A stretch of DNA of 64,000 bases from Streptomyces sp. NRRL WC-3626 (GTDB taxonomy: Bacteria > Actinomycetota > Actinomycetes > Streptomycetales > Streptomycetaceae), in the NCBI RefSeq assembly GCF_000718785.1, contig NZ_JOCA01000004.1:1-64000 (forward strand), written 5' to 3'. Shown here in pieces: positions 1-7,614 of this stretch. The number at the start of each line of letters is the position of its first letter. Within the stretch, counting starts at the first letter, position 1. Below the pieces are notes generated by a model, which searched no databases, had not been told where the DNA came from, and worked only from the letters and a program-made list of their open reading frames with translations. The translations under genes were made by a program, and so were the position numbers.

Positions 1-409
1 CGGCCTTGACGACGGTGCCGCCGTGCGCGGCCATGACCTTCGTGCCGGTCGGGACGGCGTAGTCCTGGCCGGAGTGCTTGTGCGCCCACATGCCGCCGTC
101 CGCGGCGAAGCTCGCGGAGAGCTGGTAGCTCTTGACCGGGGAGACCCAGGACGCCTGCTTCTTGGCGGCGGCGGCCTTGGTGGCCTTGGCGGCCTGAGCC
201 TTCGCGGCCTGCGTCTTCGCGGCCTCGGCCTGAGCGGCGGCCTGCGCCTGGACAGCGGTGGCGCTGCCGGACACGGCCGTGTTCTCGGCGGCGGCGACCG
301 CGACCCCGGCTCCCAGGACGACCGTGGCGCCCAGACCGGCGGCCAGGACGGCGGCGCGGGTGCGGGTGTCGGTCGTACGGGGGAAACGGGACGTGACGCG
401 CTCGAACAT
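1..409 (-). CDS. M23 family metallopeptidase (LytM-type), N-terminal part only
   Basis: The gene starts at the ATG complementary to 407-409 and runs off the left edge, so only about 136 codons are present. The product begins with a basic N-terminus and a hydrophobic segment (residues about 18-40), consistent with a signal peptide or anchor. An Ala/Lys/Gln-rich linker of repeated AKAQAAKA-like motifs follows, then the start of an M23 domain with HSGQDYAVPTG, which fits the family's HxGxD zinc-ligand motif. M23 enzymes cleave peptidoglycan cross-bridges outside the membrane, so a cell-wall remodelling role is inferred. The catalytic HxH motif lies outside the window. Two inverted repeats (521-537, 624-640) sit upstream. 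I found no ydaO-type c-di-AMP riboswitch in the leader. Confidence 0.88.
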   Translation of the reverse strand, partial: MFERVTSRFPRTTDTRTRAAVLAAGLGATVVLGAGVAVAAAENTAVSGSATAVQAQAAAQAEAAKTQAAKAQAAKATKAAAAKKQASWVSPVKSYQLSASFAADGGMWAHKHSGQDYAVPTGTKVMAAHGGTVVKA

Positions 410-520
410 CGAAAACCTCTTGGGTGAGGGGGCGGGGGAAGCCGGCGGTGGAACGAGTCCGTGCCGCGCTGGCTGTTCCAGTGGTAACCGCCCCCGCCCA
501 AAAGCCGCAAAGGTGTGACC

Positions 521-537
521 TACGACGAAACGTCGTA
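521..537. promoter_or_regulatory. Perfect inverted repeat TACGACG-AAA-CGTCGTA
   Basis: A 7-bp perfect dyad with a 3-nt centre lies 112 bp upstream of the M23 peptidase start, in the 340-bp gap between two genes on the minus strand. It could be an operator or a small hairpin in the leader. No regulator is identified. Confidence 0.4.
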
Positions 538-580
538 CATCGGGCGTGAGATCCACGTCTCTTGACGGACGGGTCCGGTC

Positions 581-594
581 GGGGCGAAAGCCCC
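581..594. terminator. Small GC hairpin GGGGC-GAAA-GCCCC
   Basis: This is a 5-bp stem with a 4-nt loop (GAAA on the plus strand, TTTC on the minus). It lies downstream of the transporter gene ending at 750 and upstream of the peptidase gene. It may act as a weak terminator for the transporter. There is no U tract. Confidence 0.25.
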
Positions 595-623
595 ATTTCA
601 AGCCGATCGGTCAGCTCTGCGCA

Positions 624-640
624 CCAAATGTCCGATTTGG
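624..640. promoter_or_regulatory. Inverted repeat CCAAAT-N5-ATTTGG
   Basis: A 6-bp perfect dyad with a 5-nt spacer, AT-rich within a GC-rich genome, lies about 215 bp upstream of the M23 gene start. The shape suits a dimeric repressor site. The cognate protein is unknown. Apart from these sites and the small hairpin, the gap 410-749 holds nothing else I can identify. Confidence 0.35.
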
Positions 641-749
641 GATCCCTCGCATCACCACTATTCCGGGTAGTGGGCACCGTTCCGCCTGTGCCGCTTGTCA
701 CCGGGCGCCCCGCCCCGATGTGGCCTGGGTCTCCGGGATCCCGGTGGAA

Positions 750-2033
750 TCAGCCGCCCAGCAGCTCCAGTGACAGCCACAGCGCCACCGTCGACGCCAC
801 CAGCGCCGCCGGGACGGTGGCCAGGCCCAGCAGCGTGAAGCGCTTGAGGCTGACCTCGTGGGCGTGGTGGTGGGCGATACGGCGCCACAGGAGGGTGGCC
901 AGGGAGCCCGCGTAGGTGAGGTTCGGGCCGATGTTGACGCCGAGCAGCACCGCGAGGACCGCGCCGGGCCCGGACGGGGCGGCCAGCGGGGCGAGGGCGA
1001 GGACCGCGGGCAGGTTGTTGATGAGGTTGGCGAGTACGGCGGCCAGGGCGGCGATGCCCAGCAGGGCGGGGAGGGCCGTGCCGTCGGGGAGGATCGCGCC
1101 GAGCGCGTCGTCCAGACCGTGGTCCAGGACCGCCCGTACGACCACGCCCAGCGCGAGGACGAACGCGAGGAACGGCAGGTCGGCCGAGCGGAGGATCGCC
1201 GCCGGGGTGGTGTGGCGGCGGGACAGGGCGCGTACGGCCATCACGGTCGCGCCGGCCGCCGCCGCCCACGCCGGGTCGACGCCGAGCGCGGACGCCACGG
1301 CGAACCCGGCGAGCGTGGCGGCCACCGTCACCAGGGCGAAGAGCGGCAGCTCGGGCGGCTGCTCCGGCGTCCTGGGCGCGGTCGGCGGCGCGTCCAGGTC
1401 GGCGGCGAAGAAGCGGCGGAAGACGGCGTACTCCACGGCGATCGCCGCCAGCCACGGCAGCAGCATCAGCGCCGCGAAACGCGTGAAGCTCAGCCCCGTC
1501 GCCGCGAACGCGAGCAGGTTCGTCAGGTTGGACACCGGCAGCAGCAGGGACGCCGTGTTGGACAGGTGCGCGCCGGCGTAGACATGGGGTGCCGGGCGGG
1601 CGCCCATGCGGGTGGCGGTGGCGAACACCACCGGCGTCAGCAGGACCACGGTGGCGTCCAGGCTGAGCGCGGCGGTGATCAGCGAGGCGAGCGCGAAGAC
1701 GGCTCCGAGGAGTCTGCGCGGCCGGTGGCGGGACCAGCGGGCCATCCAGATCCCGCAGGCGTGGAAGAGGCCCTCGTCGGCACAGAGCTTCGCCAGCACC
1801 AGTACGGCGGCGAGGAAGCCGATCACCGGCCCGAGCCGGGCGGCCTCCTCCCGTACCGCGTCCAGCGGGGCGGCGCCGGTGGCGACCACGAGGCCGGCGG
1901 CGGGCACGGCGAACGCCGCCTCCGGCCAGCGGAAGGGACGGACGACGGCACACACCAGCACCACGGCCAGGGCGGCGACGGACAGCGACTCGAGCAGCAC
2001 AGTGCTGATCATCCACAGGGTGCGGCGGGACAT
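750..2033 (-). CDS. ArsB/SLC13-type membrane transporter
   Basis: A 427-aa protein with about 10-12 hydrophobic segments. It has the duplicated layout of the ion-transporter superfamily (ArsB/CitM/DASS): motifs SLDATVVLLTPVV in the first half and ANLINNLPAVL with GVNIGPNLTYAGSLATLLW in the second are typical of ArsB/YbiR-like permeases. It probably exports or imports a small anion; arsenite is possible, but no arsR, arsC or other ars gene adjoins. The start could be ATG 2033 or the GTG six bases upstream (2039), which is better placed behind a GGGGA sequence. Divergent from the ATPase-fold gene at 2105. Confidence 0.8.
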   Translation of the reverse strand: MSRRTLWMISTVLLESLSVAALAVVLVCAVVRPFRWPEAAFAVPAAGLVVATGAAPLDAVREEAARLGPVIGFLAAVLVLAKLCADEGLFHACGIWMARWSRHRPRRLLGAVFALASLITAALSLDATVVLLTPVVFATATRMGARPAPHVYAGAHLSNTASLLLPVSNLTNLLAFAATGLSFTRFAALMLLPWLAAIAVEYAVFRRFFAADLDAPPTAPRTPEQPPELPLFALVTVAATLAGFAVASALGVDPAWAAAAGATVMAVRALSRRHTTPAAILRSADLPFLAFVLALGVVVRAVLDHGLDDALGAILPDGTALPALLGIAALAAVLANLINNLPAVLALAPLAAPSGPGAVLAVLLGVNIGPNLTYAGSLATLLWRRIAHHHAHEVSLKRFTLLGLATVPAALVASTVALWLSLELLGG

Positions 2034-2104
2034 GGACACCGCGTCCCCGGGGTGTCGCGGGGCGGTACCTTCGACCTCACGCCGATGAGGGCCGATGAGG
2101 AGAG

Positions 2105-5100
2105 ATGAACGTGAGCAAGTTCGTGCGGCCCGCAGCCGAGGGAGCCGATCCGTTCGGTACGGCACGTCTGCGACGCGGAGTCCTGGACGCCTGGGCCACC
2201 AGTCCCGCCCGCTTCCGTGAGGACGCCAACGCGGAGGAGGACCTCGTCCTCGGCGGCTACCGGGACCGTCTCGTCGTCGAGCTGGCGCAGAACGCCGCCG
2301 ACGCCGCCGCCCGGGCCGGCGTACCGGGCCGGCTGCGGCTCACCCTGCGCGAGGACGTCCTCGTCGCCGCGAACACCGGCGCGCCGCTGGACGCGGCCGG
2401 CGTCGAGTCGCTGTCCACGCTGCGGGCCTCCGCCAAGCGGGACGCCCCCGACCGGGCCGTGGGACGGTTCGGCGTCGGCTTCGCCGCCGTCCTCGCCGTC
2501 ACCGACGAGCCCGCCGTCGTCGGCCGGCACGGCGGGATCCGCTGGTCGCTGGCCGAGGCACGGGAGCTCGCGGACGACACCGCCCGGCACAGTCCCGGCC
2601 TGGGGGACGAGGTCCGCCGCCGGGACGGGCACGTACCGCTGCTGCGTCTCCCGTTCGCCGCCGAGGGCACCGCGCCCGGCCCGTACGACACCGCCGTCAT
2701 CCTTCCCCTGCGGGACACCGCCGCCGCCGACCTCGCCGAGCGGCTGCTGAACGCCGTCGACGACGCCCTGCTGCTCGCCCTGCCCGGCCTGGAAGAGGTC
2801 GTCGTCGAGATCGGGGACACCGAGCCCCGTACGGTCAGCCGCCGTGACGAGGACGGACTCACCGTCGTGGAGGACTCCCGGGAGGGCACCACCCGCTGGC
2901 GCACCGCCGCCGAGCACGGCCCGCTCACCCCCGACCTGCTCGCCGGCCGGCCGGTCGAGGAGCGGCTGCGGCCGTTCTGGTCGGTCACCTGGGCCGTCCC
3001 CGTGGACGGCGACGGCACCCCCGCCCGGCCCCGCACCGGCGCCGTCGTGCACGCGCCCACCCCGAGCGACGAGCCCCTCGGCGTGCCCGCCCTCCTCATC
3101 GCGTCCCTCCCGCTGGACTCCACCCGCCGGCACGCCGCGCCCGGCCCGCTCACCGACTTCCTCGTACAGCGCGCCGCCGACGCCTACACCGGGCTCCTCG
3201 CCGACTGGCGCCCGGTGACCGCGGGCCTCATCGACCTCGTGCCCGGCCCGCTCGGCAAGGGCGAACTGGACGGGGCCCTGCGCCGGGCGATCCTCGAACG
3301 GCTGCCGCGTACGTCCTTCCTGCCGCCCGCCGCGGAGCGGGACGGGCAGCACGACGACTCCGAGCTGCCCGAGTCCCTGCGGCCCCGGGACGCCGAGGTC
3401 GTCGAGAGCGCGGGCGCCGACACCGTACGGGTACTGGCCGAGGTCCTGCCCACCCTGCTGCCCGCCGGGCTCGAACGCCGTGCCGAGCTGCGCACGCTGG
3501 GTGTCGCCCGGGTGCCGCTCACCGACGCGATCGACCGGCTGGCCGGTCTGGAGAAGTCCCCCGACTGGTGGCGGCGGCTGTACGACAGCCTCGCCGGGGT
3601 CGACCCGGACCGGCTGTCCGGGCTTCCCGTCCCCCTGGCCGACGGGCGTACGGCGATCGGGCCCCGGCAGGTGCTGCTGCCCGGCACGGAGGCCGCCCGG
3701 ATCGACCCCGAGGTGCTGGCCCGGCTGGGGCTGAAGGTCGCGCACCCGGACGCCGCCCACCCCCTCCTGGAGAAGCTCGGCGCGCTCCCCGCCACCCCGC
3801 GCGCCGTCCTCACCACCCCCCAGGTGCGGGCCGCCGTCGCCGCCTCACTGGACGACGAGGGCGGGCTGAACTGGGAGGAGGACGCCCCGGACGCCGAGGA
3901 ACTCGCCGACACCGTCCTCGCGCTGGTGCGCGACGCGGGCCTCGAACCCGGTGACGAGCCCTGGCTGGGCGCGCTCGCCCTCCCCGACGAGGACGGCGAA
4001 CTCTCCCCGGCCTGCGAACTCGTCTTCCCCGGCGGGCCGTTCGCCCAGGTCATGCGCGAGGGTGAACTCGCCTCCGTGGACGCCGAACTGGCCGACAGGT
4101 GGGGTGAACAGCCGCTCGCCGCCTGCGGGGTGCTGGTCGGCTTCGCACTGATCCGCGCCACCGACGTCGTCCTCGACCCGGACGAACTGGAGCCCCGCGA
4201 AGGGGACTTCGCCGAGCCGGACGACGCGGGTCTGCTGGACGCCGTGGACGTGTGGAGCGAGGACGTCCTCGACCGCTTCCCGGACAGCCCCGTCCCGCCC
4301 GTCGCCACCGAGATCGTCGCCGTGCGCGACCTCGACCTCGTGGACGACGACCGGTGGCCCGAGGCCCTTGCCCTGCTGTCCCGGCCCCCGCTGCGCGACG
4401 CGCTCGTCCAGCCGGTCCGGATCCTGCTGCACGACGGCACCCACGAGGTCGTACGGCCGTACACCGCGTGGTGGCTGCGCGGGCACCCGGTGATCGGCGG
4501 GCGGCGCCCCGCCGGACTGCGCGCGGCCGGCGGCGACCCGCTGCTGCGCGGCCTGTACGACGAGGCCGACGCGAGCGGGTTCGAGGACGAGCAGGTGCTG
4601 CGGGCGCTGGGCGTACGGACGTCGGTGGCCGCGCTGCTGGACGAACCGGGCGGTGCGGCGGAACTGCTGGACCGGCTCGCCGACGCCGGACGGCCGGTCA
4701 CGGCGGCCCAGCTCCACGCGCTCTACGGCGCGCTGGCGGAACTGGACCCCGAGCAGGTGACCCTGCCGGACGATCTGCGGGCCGTGGTCGACGGGCGGGT
4801 GGAGGTGGTGGACGCGGCGGACGCGGTGGTCGTCGACTCGCCCGACCTGCTGCCGTTCACCTCCGGTGTGCCGCTGCTGCCGGTCCGGCCGGCGCGGGCC
4901 GCGGAGCTGGCGGAGCTGTTCCAGGTGCGGCGGCTGAGCGAGTCCGTCACCGGCGAGGTGGACTCCGAGGGCGCGGAGCACGACGTACCGGAGCCGGTGC
5001 GGGTGCTGCTGGGGTCGCGGACCCCGGCCGTGTACGTCGAGCACGAGGAACTCGTCGTGGACGGCGTGGAGATCGACTGGCGGCTGACGGACGACGGGGT

Positions 5101-5242
5101 CCTGCACGCGGCGACGCTGGAGGGGGTGGCGGCGGGGCTCGCCTGGGCGGCGGGCCAGTGGCCGCGGCGCTTCGAGGTGGCGGCGCTGCTGGAGGATCCG
5201 TCCCGCACGGACGAACTGTCCCGGGACCGCTGGTTCGACTGA
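2105..5242 (+). CDS. Sacsin N-terminal ATP-binding-like (GHKL/Hsp90-fold) large protein
   Basis: A 1045-aa soluble, very acidic protein. The N-terminal 200 residues carry a GHKL-type ATP site as in sacsin and Hsp90: an N-box helix ELAQNAADA (residues 59-67), a degenerate ANTGAPL in place of DNGxG (89-95) and a glycine lid GRFGVGF (120-126). The remaining ~800 residues match nothing I recognise. Members of this family are annotated in Streptomyces as Hsp90-like or sacsin-like proteins of unknown role. ATP binding is inferred from the motifs. The ATG at 2105 is only 2 nt from GAGGAGA; the GTG at 2111 (third codon) has better spacing and may be the true start. Transcribed alone and followed by tandem repeats. 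Confidence 0.85.
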   Translation: MNVSKFVRPAAEGADPFGTARLRRGVLDAWATSPARFREDANAEEDLVLGGYRDRLVVELAQNAADAAARAGVPGRLRLTLREDVLVAANTGAPLDAAGVESLSTLRASAKRDAPDRAVGRFGVGFAAVLAVTDEPAVVGRHGGIRWSLAEARELADDTARHSPGLGDEVRRRDGHVPLLRLPFAAEGTAPGPYDTAVILPLRDTAAADLAERLLNAVDDALLLALPGLEEVVVEIGDTEPRTVSRRDEDGLTVVEDSREGTTRWRTAAEHGPLTPDLLAGRPVEERLRPFWSVTWAVPVDGDGTPARPRTGAVVHAPTPSDEPLGVPALLIASLPLDSTRRHAAPGPLTDFLVQRAADAYTGLLADWRPVTAGLIDLVPGPLGKGELDGALRRAILERLPRTSFLPPAAERDGQHDDSELPESLRPRDAEVVESAGADTVRVLAEVLPTLLPAGLERRAELRTLGVARVPLTDAIDRLAGLEKSPDWWRRLYDSLAGVDPDRLSGLPVPLADGRTAIGPRQVLLPGTEAARIDPEVLARLGLKVAHPDAAHPLLEKLGALPATPRAVLTTPQVRAAVAASLDDEGGLNWEEDAPDAEELADTVLALVRDAGLEPGDEPWLGALALPDEDGELSPACELVFPGGPFAQVMREGELASVDAELADRWGEQPLAACGVLVGFALIRATDVVLDPDELEPREGDFAEPDDAGLLDAVDVWSEDVLDRFPDSPVPPVATEIVAVRDLDLVDDDRWPEALALLSRPPLRDALVQPVRILLHDGTHEVVRPYTAWWLRGHPVIGGRRPAGLRAAGGDPLLRGLYDEADASGFEDEQVLRALGVRTSVAALLDEPGGAAELLDRLADAGRPVTAAQLHALYGALAELDPEQVTLPDDLRAVVDGRVEVVDAADAVVVDSPDLLPFTSGVPLLPVRPARAAELAELFQVRRLSESVTGEVDSEGAEHDVPEPVRVLLGSRTPAVYVEHEELVVDGVEIDWRLTDDGVLHAATLEGVAAGLAWAAGQWPRRFEVAALLEDPSRTDELSRDRWFD

Positions 5243-5310
5243 CCACCACCTCGCCGACCGCCCGGCCGCCGGTGCCCAGGGGCAGGGTGGGAGGGCAAAC
5301 GCGACGCCCC

Positions 5311-5498
5311 CCGCCCTCCGCGGTCGGTCGTGCCGCGGGGCGGAGGGGGTAGTCGTGCCGGCCTGCGTCCCGCCCCCGCCCTCCGCGGTCGGTCGTGTCG
5401 CCTCCGCCCTCCGCGGGCAGTCGTGCCGGCTTCCGTCCCGCCCCCGCCCTCCGCGGTCGGTCGTGTCGCCTCCGCCCTCCGCGGGCAGTCGTGCCGCA
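5311..5498. repeat. Intergenic tandem repeat, ~65-68-bp unit, three copies
   Basis: The motif CCGCCCTCCGCGG begins at 5311, 5376, 5404, 5444 and 5472. The larger unit of 65-68 bp starts at 5311, 5376 and 5444; the last two copies are nearly identical over more than 50 bp. Most motif copies are followed by GTCGTG. The array fills the 375-bp gap between two convergent genes and contains no credible ORF. Confidence 0.85.
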
Positions 5499-5617
5499 GG
5501 GCGGCACGGGTGGGCGCGACGGCACCCCGCAGGCGCCGGGCTGCGCAGACACCCCCGCCCGCTACCAACACCGGCAGGCTCCGGGGTGCCGGGGCCCGGG
5601 TCGCCCGGGTCGCCCGG

Positions 5618-7516
5618 CTACTCCGCCGACAGCCGTGTCGCCCCCGACTCCTCCCCGGACGCCTCCAGCGCACGCGCCAGCGTCTCCGCGTCGTACGGGC
5701 CCGTGTGTCGGCGGTTGCCGATGAAGAACGTCGGTGCGCCGCGGACCCCGCTGGCCTCGGCGCCGGCCGCGTCCGTGCGGACCCGTTCGGCGGTCTCGTC
5801 GGTGTCGAGATCGCGGAGGAACTTCTCGACGTCGAGGCCGAGTTCGGACGCGTACCCCGCCGTGTCCTCGTACTCGAGTTCGTCCTGGTGCGCGTAGAGC
5901 AGGTCGTGCATCTCCCAGAAGCGCCCCTGGTTGTCGGCGGCGACGGCCGCCCGCGCCGCGAGTTCGGAGTGCGGGTGCACGTCGGGCAGCGGCAGGTGCC
6001 GGAACACGTAGCGGAACCGGTCGCCGAAACGCTGCCGCAGTTCCTTGGTGACGCCGGTGGCGCGGGCGCAGAAGGGACACTCGAAGTCGCCGTACTCCAC
6101 CAGGGTCAGGGGCGCGTCCACGGGACCGAGGATGTGGTCCCGCTCCGGGTCGACCGGCTGGTCCAGGTAGCGGGGAAGGTCCGCGTCCGTCTGGCCCTTC
6201 AGCACCGCGGCCAGGTGGAAGATCAGCCAGCCGGCGAGGGTGGCGAACACGGCCGCGAGCAGCACACCGACCGTCGCCTGCGCGCGGGCGACCGGATCCT
6301 GGAAGGCGAGCCCGACGATCAGCAGGGAGACGGTGAACCCGAGCCCGGACAGCGCGCCGCCGCCCAGGACGTGGCCCGGTGCCACCCCGGTCGGGAGCCT
6401 GCCGAGGCCGAACCGGGTACCGAGGGCGGCGCCGCCCCAGATGCCGATGACCTTTCCGGCGACGAGGCCCACGACCACGGCCCAGGTGAGGGCGGAGCCC
6501 AGGGCGTTGGTCAGAACCCCGTCGCGCAGGTCGACACCGGCGTTGGCCAGCGCGAACACGGGCACGATGACATAGCTGGACCAGGGGTGCAGGACCGTCT
6601 GCAGCCGCTCGTTCACGGAGACGGCCTGCTGCAGTCCCTTGCGGGCGGTCTTGCCGACGTCCGCGCGGGGCGACTGGCGGAAGGCGCGGAAGAGCCGCGC
6701 GGCCTGCTCCACCCCCTCGCGGGAGGGCTTGCGGGCCGGGATGAGCAGACCGCCGAGCATGCCCGCGATGGAGGCGTGGAGGCCGGCGTTGAGGGTGGCG
6801 AGCCACATCACGAGGACGATCAGCACGTACGGCGCGGACCGCCAGACCCCGAAGCGGGTCAGCGCGGACAGGACCACGCCGAGGAGCAGCGCGGCGATCA
6901 GCTCCGGCACGTTGATGCTGCCGGAGTAGACCACGCCGATCACGGTGACGGCCACGATGTCGTCGATGACGGTGATGGCGAGCAGGAAGACCCGCAACTG
7001 GGTGACGAACCGGGGGCCCACCACGGCGAGGGCGCCCAGCATGAACGCCGTGTCGGTGCCGATCACGACACCCCAGGCCTTGGCGGCCTCACCTCCGGGC
7101 GCGATCGCCAGGTACAGCACGATCGGCACGAGCATGCCGCCGATCCCGGCGAGGCCGGGGATCACGACCTTGCGGCGCTCTTTCAGCGAGCCCACGGAGA
7201 GCTCGTGGCGCACTTCGAGACCGATGACGAAGAAGAAGAGGGCCATCAGCCCGTCGTTGACCCAGTGACCCAGGTCCATCGACAGCCGGGCGTCGCCGAG
7301 TGTGACGGACGCCTCAGTGTGCCAAAGAGATGTGTACGCCTCCGACCAGGGTGAATTCGCCCAGAACAGGGCGATTGCCACGGCGATCAGCAGCAGTCCG
7401 GCACTGCCTGCCTCGGTCGCCATGAAGGCCCTCACGGGCGCGGACAATTGGGCCGCCAGTTCGCTTCTCCGCGACCGGGACTGCGAGTTGTCGGTCTTCT
7501 TTCCGCGCGGCTTCAT
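5618..7516 (-). CDS. nhaA: Na+/H+ antiporter NhaA fused to a C-terminal DsbA/thioredoxin-fold domain
   Basis: A 632-aa protein. Residues 30-440 are a complete NhaA with about 12 membrane segments: GTDTAFMLG near 153 and VIDDIVAV with the Asp pair at 185-186 match the ion-binding aspartates of the family. Residues ~455-632 form a DsbA-like thioredoxin fold with ECPFC at 479-483 as the CxxC active site and [12 protein letters not shown] as the cis-Pro loop. NhaA exchanges Na+ for H+ across the membrane. The fusion occurs in actinobacteria and suggests that redox sensing or cofactor-like repair is tied to transport, which is inference. No clear SD precedes the ATG. A palindrome at 7566-7579 lies in its promoter region. 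Confidence 0.93.
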   Translation of the reverse strand: MKPRGKKTDNSQSRSRRSELAAQLSAPVRAFMATEAGSAGLLLIAVAIALFWANSPWSEAYTSLWHTEASVTLGDARLSMDLGHWVNDGLMALFFFVIGLEVRHELSVGSLKERRKVVIPGLAGIGGMLVPIVLYLAIAPGGEAAKAWGVVIGTDTAFMLGALAVVGPRFVTQLRVFLLAITVIDDIVAVTVIGVVYSGSINVPELIAALLLGVVLSALTRFGVWRSAPYVLIVLVMWLATLNAGLHASIAGMLGGLLIPARKPSREGVEQAARLFRAFRQSPRADVGKTARKGLQQAVSVNERLQTVLHPWSSYVIVPVFALANAGVDLRDGVLTNALGSALTWAVVVGLVAGKVIGIWGGAALGTRFGLGRLPTGVAPGHVLGGGALSGLGFTVSLLIVGLAFQDPVARAQATVGVLLAAVFATLAGWLIFHLAAVLKGQTDADLPRYLDQPVDPERDHILGPVDAPLTLVEYGDFECPFCARATGVTKELRQRFGDRFRYVFRHLPLPDVHPHSELAARAAVAADNQGRFWEMHDLLYAHQDELEYEDTAGYASELGLDVEKFLRDLDTDETAERVRTDAAGAEASGVRGAPTFFIGNRRHTGPYDAETLARALEASGEESGATRLSAE

Positions 7517-7565
7517 CAGGTGTGTCGTCTCCGATCGCTTGGGTCGGGGACTCCATGGTCACTTA

Positions 7566-7579
7566 CTTCACGGGTGAAG
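7566..7579. promoter_or_regulatory. Inverted repeat CTTCAC-GG-GTGAAG upstream of nhaA
   Basis: A perfect 6-bp dyad with a 2-nt centre, 50-63 bp upstream of the nhaA start and between it and the P-type ATPase gene. Size and position suit an operator. The regulator is unknown. Confidence 0.4.
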
Positions 7580-7614
7580 CGTCGAACCGCCTGGGCGTCG
7601 TCTTCATCACGTGG

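Noticed and set aside
410..749. c-di-AMP (ydaO) riboswitch expected before a wall hydrolase
   Set aside because: None of the conserved motifs are present in the leader on the minus strand.
2009..3760. 583-codon minus-strand ORF over the sacsin-like gene
   Set aside because: Low-complexity Gly/Arg/Val composition, no motif or SD, and it overlaps a strongly supported gene.
5311..5498. CRISPR array
   Set aside because: Repeat spacing is irregular, the 'spacers' are themselves repeated, and no cas genes are present.
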